From positions 1 to 35,845 of the forward strand of contig CAJTIR010000036.1 in the NCBI GenBank assembly GCA_910576385.1: 35,845 nt of DNA, read 5' to 3'. Shown here in pieces: positions 32,939 to 35,845 of the stretch (within the stretch, counting starts at the first letter, position 1; each line of letters opens with the position of its first letter). The translations under genes and the position numbers were made by a program. The notes beneath the pieces were generated by a model that worked only from the letters and a program-made list of their open reading frames with translations, made no database searches and was not told the origin of the DNA. The DNA is from Lachnospiraceae bacterium (GTDB taxonomy: Bacteria; Bacillota; Clostridia; Lachnospirales; Lachnospiraceae).

Positions 32939-34326
32939 TGGACGTGTTGAAGAAGGTACCAGTAAGAGAACAGGAACCTAAAGTACGGGCAGCAAATTTT
33001 GATGAGGTGTGCCTTGGATATAACAAAGAAGAAGCGATGGAAGAGGCAGAGAGATGTTTAAATTGCAAGAATGCGCAGTGTGTGAAAGGCTGTCCAGTTG
33101 CTATTGATATTCCTGGATTTGTGTCTGAGATTAAGGAAGGCAATTTTGAGGAGGCTTATCAAGTGATCAGCAAATCCAGCGCTCTTCCAGCGGTCTGCGG
33201 ACGTGTCTGCCCACAGGAGAGCCAATGTGAAGGAAAGTGCATCAGGGGTATCAAGGGAGAGCCCGTCTCCATTGGTAAACTGGAGCGTTTTGCCGCTGAC
33301 TGGGCGAGAGAAAATGGCATTAAGCCGCAGCCGGCAGCAGAAAAGAAAAATCATAAGGTGGCTGTGATCGGTTCTGGCCCTGCGGGATTGACCTGTGCTG
33401 GGGATCTAGCCAAGATGGGATATGATGTGACGATTTTTGAAGCGCTCCATGAGCCAGGCGGCGTATTGATCTATGGTATTCCAGAGTTTCGTCTGCCAAA
33501 GAGTGAGGTGGTAGCCAAAGAAATTGAAAATGTCAAGGCTTTGGGAGTTAAGATTGAGACAAATGTCGTGATCGGCAAAGCGGGAACCATTGATGAATTG
33601 ATGGAAGAGGAAGGCTTTGAGGCAGTGTTTATCGGTTCTGGCGCAGGGCTTCCAAGATTTATGGGGATTCCAGGCGAGCAGGCAAATGGAGTATTTTCTG
33701 CAAATGAGTTTTTGACCAGAAATAATCTGATGAAAGCGTTTAAGGAAGAGTATGATACTCCGATTATGAAGGGCAAAAAGGTAGCCGTAGTGGGCGGCGG
33801 AAATGTTGCTATGGATGCGGCGAGAACGGCTCTGCGTCTGGGAGCAGAGGTACATATTGTGTATCGTAGAAGTGAATCTGAACTTCCAGCGCGTGTGGAG
33901 GAAGTGCATCACGCCAAAGAAGAGGGAATTATCTTTGATCTTTTGACCAATCCTACAGAAATTTTGGTGGATGACAATGGCTGGGTCAAGGGTATGACCT
34001 GTATTCGTATGGAGTTGGGTGAGCCAGATGAATCTGGCAGAAGAAGCCCGATCGAGATTCCTGGTTCTGAGTTTGATTTGGAGTTAGATACGGTGATTAT
34101 GTCCTTGGGAACTTCTCCAAATCCGTTGATTTCTTCTACTACAAAAGGATTGGATGTCAATCGCAGAAAATGTATTGTGGCAAATGAAGAAGATGGGGCT
34201 ACCAGCAAGCCAGGCGTATTTGCGGGTGGAGATGCAGTCACTGGCGCTGCAACTGTAATTTTGGCAATGGGAGCAGGGAAGGCTGCTGCAAAGGGGATAG
34301 ATGAATATCTTACTGGTAAAGAGTAG
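32938..34326 (+). CDS. nfnB: NfnB-type subunit (GltD-like NADPH oxidoreductase)
   Basis: A 462-residue protein. The N-terminal domain has two 4Fe-4S Cys sets: CLNCKNAQCVKGCP and CGRVCPQESQCEGKC. The FAD dinucleotide fold has GSGPAGLTCAGDLAKMGYDV, followed by the PGGVLIYGIPEFRLPK block. The NADPH fold has GGGNVAMDAARTALRLGA. The C-terminal GGDAVTGAATVILAMGAGK closes the FAD site. It starts on the last base of nfnA. Such proteins are often annotated as homotetrameric glutamate synthase; pairing with NfnA and the absence of a large gltB subunit favour NfnB. It likely generates NADPH or balances ferredoxin. Confidence 0.92.
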   Translation: MDVLKKVPVREQEPKVRAANFDEVCLGYNKEEAMEEAERCLNCKNAQCVKGCPVAIDIPGFVSEIKEGNFEEAYQVISKSSALPAVCGRVCPQESQCEGKCIRGIKGEPVSIGKLERFAADWARENGIKPQPAAEKKNHKVAVIGSGPAGLTCAGDLAKMGYDVTIFEALHEPGGVLIYGIPEFRLPKSEVVAKEIENVKALGVKIETNVVIGKAGTIDELMEEEGFEAVFIGSGAGLPRFMGIPGEQANGVFSANEFLTRNNLMKAFKEEYDTPIMKGKKVAVVGGGNVAMDAARTALRLGAEVHIVYRRSESELPARVEEVHHAKEEGIIFDLLTNPTEILVDDNGWVKGMTCIRMELGEPDESGRRSPIEIPGSEFDLELDTVIMSLGTSPNPLISSTTKGLDVNRRKCIVANEEDGATSKPGVFAGGDAVTGAATVILAMGAGKAAAKGIDEYLTGKE

Positions 34327-34364
34327 AATTGTTTTCTGGTAGGTAATTAAGGAGGAAAGATAAA

Positions 34365-35531
34365 ATGAAAGATATAACTATTACAGATACAATTAAATAT
34401 ATTGGTGCAGACGACAAGGATATTGATTTATTTGAGAGCCAGTATGTGGTTCCAAACGGTGTATCTTACAATTCCTATGTGATTTTGGACGAAAAGGTAG
34501 CAGTGATGGATACTGTGGATGCCAGAAGAACAGAAGAATGGTTGGACAACCTGGATAAAGCTCTGGATGGAAGAAGCGTGGATTATTTGATTGTCTCCCA
34601 TATGGAGCCCGACCATGCTGCAAATGTCCAGGTGCTGGCAGAAAAATATCCTCAGATGAAGGTAGTTGGAAATGCGAAGACATTTCCGATGATCAGCCAA
34701 TTTTTTGATATTGATCTCTCAGAGCGTTCTGTGGTAGTGGCAGAGGGCGATACCTTAAATCTGGGAAGCCACACTTTAACTTTTGTGATGGCGCCTATGG
34801 TACATTGGCCAGAGGTCATGGTTGCCTATGAGAGTTCTGAGAAGATTCTGTTTTCAGCAGACGGTTTTGGGAAATTTGGCGCGCTGGACACAGAAGAAGA
34901 TTGGGCTTGTGAGGCAAGACGTTATTACATTAATATTGTAGGAAAATACGGTGCACAGGTACAGGCGCTGCTGAAAAAAGCGGCAGGGCTGGATATTCAG
35001 ATGATTTGTCCGCTGCATGGGCCGATTTTAAAGGAAAATTTAGAATACTATATTGGAAAGTATCAGATATGGAGCAGTTATGAGCCAGAGGATGAGGGAA
35101 TTTTGGTGGCTTATGCTTCCATTCACGGTAATACCAGAAAAGCAGCAATCAAGTTAAAAGAGATCCTGGAGGCAAAAGGCGCTAAAAAGGTAGTGATCAC
35201 TGATCTTTCCAGGGATGATATGGCAGAGGCAATTGAGGATGCTTTTCGCTATGATAAGATGGTACTGGCGGCAGCCACCTATGATGGAGGAGTGTTCCCA
35301 TGTATGGAGGATTTCTTGCATCACTTAAAAAGTAAAACTTATCGGAAACGTACAGTAGCTTTGATGGAAAATGGTTCCTGGGCGCCGATTGCGGCTAAAA
35401 CAATGCGGGCAGTTTTAGAGCAGATGAAGGATATCACAATCTGTGATAAGGTTGTCACCATTAAATCTGCAGTGAAAGACAACACAATTGCAGATATGGA
35501 AGCACTTGCAGATGAACTGCTGGCAAAATAG
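34365..35531 (+). CDS. fprA: A-type flavoprotein, flavodiiron O2/NO reductase
   Basis: A 388-residue protein. The N-terminal metallo-beta-lactamase-like domain carries the diiron ligands: the HMEPDH motif (H-x-E-x-D-H), the His in MVHWPEVM, the Asp in SADGFGKFG and the His in CPLHGPIL. The C-terminal flavodoxin domain has YASIHGNTRKAA. Full length for the class A family, which reduces O2 to water or NO to N2O in anaerobes. Electrons normally come through rubredoxin or a NAD(P)H oxidoreductase; NfnAB lies just upstream. AAGGAGG precedes the ATG. It may be co-transcribed with nfnAB (39-base gap, no terminator). Confidence 0.93.
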   Translation: MKDITITDTIKYIGADDKDIDLFESQYVVPNGVSYNSYVILDEKVAVMDTVDARRTEEWLDNLDKALDGRSVDYLIVSHMEPDHAANVQVLAEKYPQMKVVGNAKTFPMISQFFDIDLSERSVVVAEGDTLNLGSHTLTFVMAPMVHWPEVMVAYESSEKILFSADGFGKFGALDTEEDWACEARRYYINIVGKYGAQVQALLKKAAGLDIQMICPLHGPILKENLEYYIGKYQIWSSYEPEDEGILVAYASIHGNTRKAAIKLKEILEAKGAKKVVITDLSRDDMAEAIEDAFRYDKMVLAAATYDGGVFPCMEDFLHHLKSKTYRKRTVALMENGSWAPIAAKTMRAVLEQMKDITICDKVVTIKSAVKDNTIADMEALADELLAK

Positions 35532-35645
35532 CAGTATATTTATTCTGGTAGTGCAGGATTTAAGGTAACATTTCTTGTGAGGTTTCGCTGCGCAAAGAAA
35601 AATGTGACTGTAAAAAATCGAAACAAAAAATAAGTCTACATTACA

Positions 35646-35690
35646 TAGAAGCCGGATTGCCCAATGGGGACAATCTGGCTTCTATTTTGT
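35646..35690 (+). terminator. Terminator after the flavodiiron gene
   Basis: A 14-bp stem TAGAAGCCGGATTG / CAATCTGGCTTCTA with one G-U wobble, followed by T residues. Confidence 0.85.
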
Positions 35691-35739
35691 TAGGCTTTAG
35701 CCTGTTTCACATTGTGGAGTTTCTCAACAGAGAAACGAA

Positions 35740-35845
35740 ACTTTGGGAAACAAATAAACCACCTGCTATGCAGGTGAGTCAGCATTGCTTTAGCTTACAG
35801 TAAAAAACCTCCAATGTTATAATAATGCAGGTTCGCCAACCGCAT
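35740..35845 (-). mobile_element. Right end / omegaRNA-like scaffold of a second IS200/IS605 (TnpB) element, partial
   Basis: On the minus strand a core TGCGGTTGGCGAACC (35830-35844) matches the left-edge core (TGCGGCTGGCGAACC) with one difference. It is followed by a triloop hairpin CACCTGC-ATA-GCAGGTG (35760-35776) and a T-rich flank, the same order and near-same spacing as at the left edge. Inference: the tnpB gene is beyond the right edge of the window and transcribed toward it. Just outside the element at 35719-35736 lies another small hairpin, GTTTCTC-AACA-GAGAAAC. Confidence 0.55.

Noticed and set aside
1-35845. CRISPR array, tRNA or rRNA genes, prophage
   Set aside because: No regularly spaced direct repeats, no cloverleaf sequence I could recognise, and no phage structural genes.

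Overview
The window looks like chromosomal DNA of a spore-forming anaerobic Firmicute, most likely Clostridia of the Lachnospiraceae type. The signs are moderately AT-rich sequence, strong AGGAGG ribosome sites, a spoIIGA-sigE sporulation pair, short CotF-like spore coat proteins, an electron-bifurcating NfnAB pair next to a flavodiiron protein, and an aldo/keto reductase with a ferredoxin tail. Most of it is ordinary chromosome. The accessory signals are in the intergenic DNA and in a few odd proteins.

Layout. 1-150: what looks like the right end and guide-RNA scaffold of an IS200/IS605-type (TnpB) element whose gene lies outside the window. 264-1975: an ECF-like sigma factor and its membrane partner. 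2051-3721: spoIIGA and sigE behind a promoter with a 21-bp spacer and two Spo0A-box-like sites. 3878-5647: argS. 5871-6215 (minus): MIF-like tautomerase. 6561-7520: HTH regulator fused to a membrane domain. 7739-8264: two small spore-coat-type proteins. 8688-9752: trpS. 9985-10623 (minus): LUD protein. 10871-16370: a tight run of PocR-domain degenerate kinase, GGDEF-like/EAL protein, ABC exporter and DUF2156 protein. 16433-18534: two CobW/G3E GTPase-like proteins, one with a His/Cys-rich metal-binding tract and one with a YcgQ-like tail. 18687-21285: aldo/keto reductase, GntR/FadR regulator, signal peptidase I. 21364-23596 (minus): a hybrid sensor kinase split by a one-base frameshift in a homopolymer. 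23827-25494: ilvD. 25687-26865 (minus): deoB. 27101-30238: nfo, cbiQ, cbiO and an HD protein. 30487-31885: cobalamin riboswitch, cbiM, cbiN. 32051-35531: nfnA, nfnB and a flavodiiron protein. 35646-35845: a terminator, then a second IS605-type right end facing inward.

How the genes work together. cbiQ/cbiO and cbiM/cbiN together make one cobalt ECF transporter, but only cbiMN sits directly behind the B12 riboswitch. The two CobW proteins suggest a second metal-handling locus (zinc or cobalt). The PocR pseudokinase and EAL protein look like a signalling pair that removes c-di-GMP. NfnAB and the flavodiiron protein handle NAD(P)H/ferredoxin balance and O2 or NO detoxification.

The main candidates for something undescribed are: a dispersed, structured intergenic repeat with inverted ends (copies near 5690, 8276 and 30239) whose internal stem shows a compensatory base-pair change; a separate ~200-bp multi-hairpin element upstream of trpS; the CobW-YcgQ fusion; and the two inward-facing TnpB-type ends. 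No tRNA, rRNA, CRISPR array or prophage was seen.
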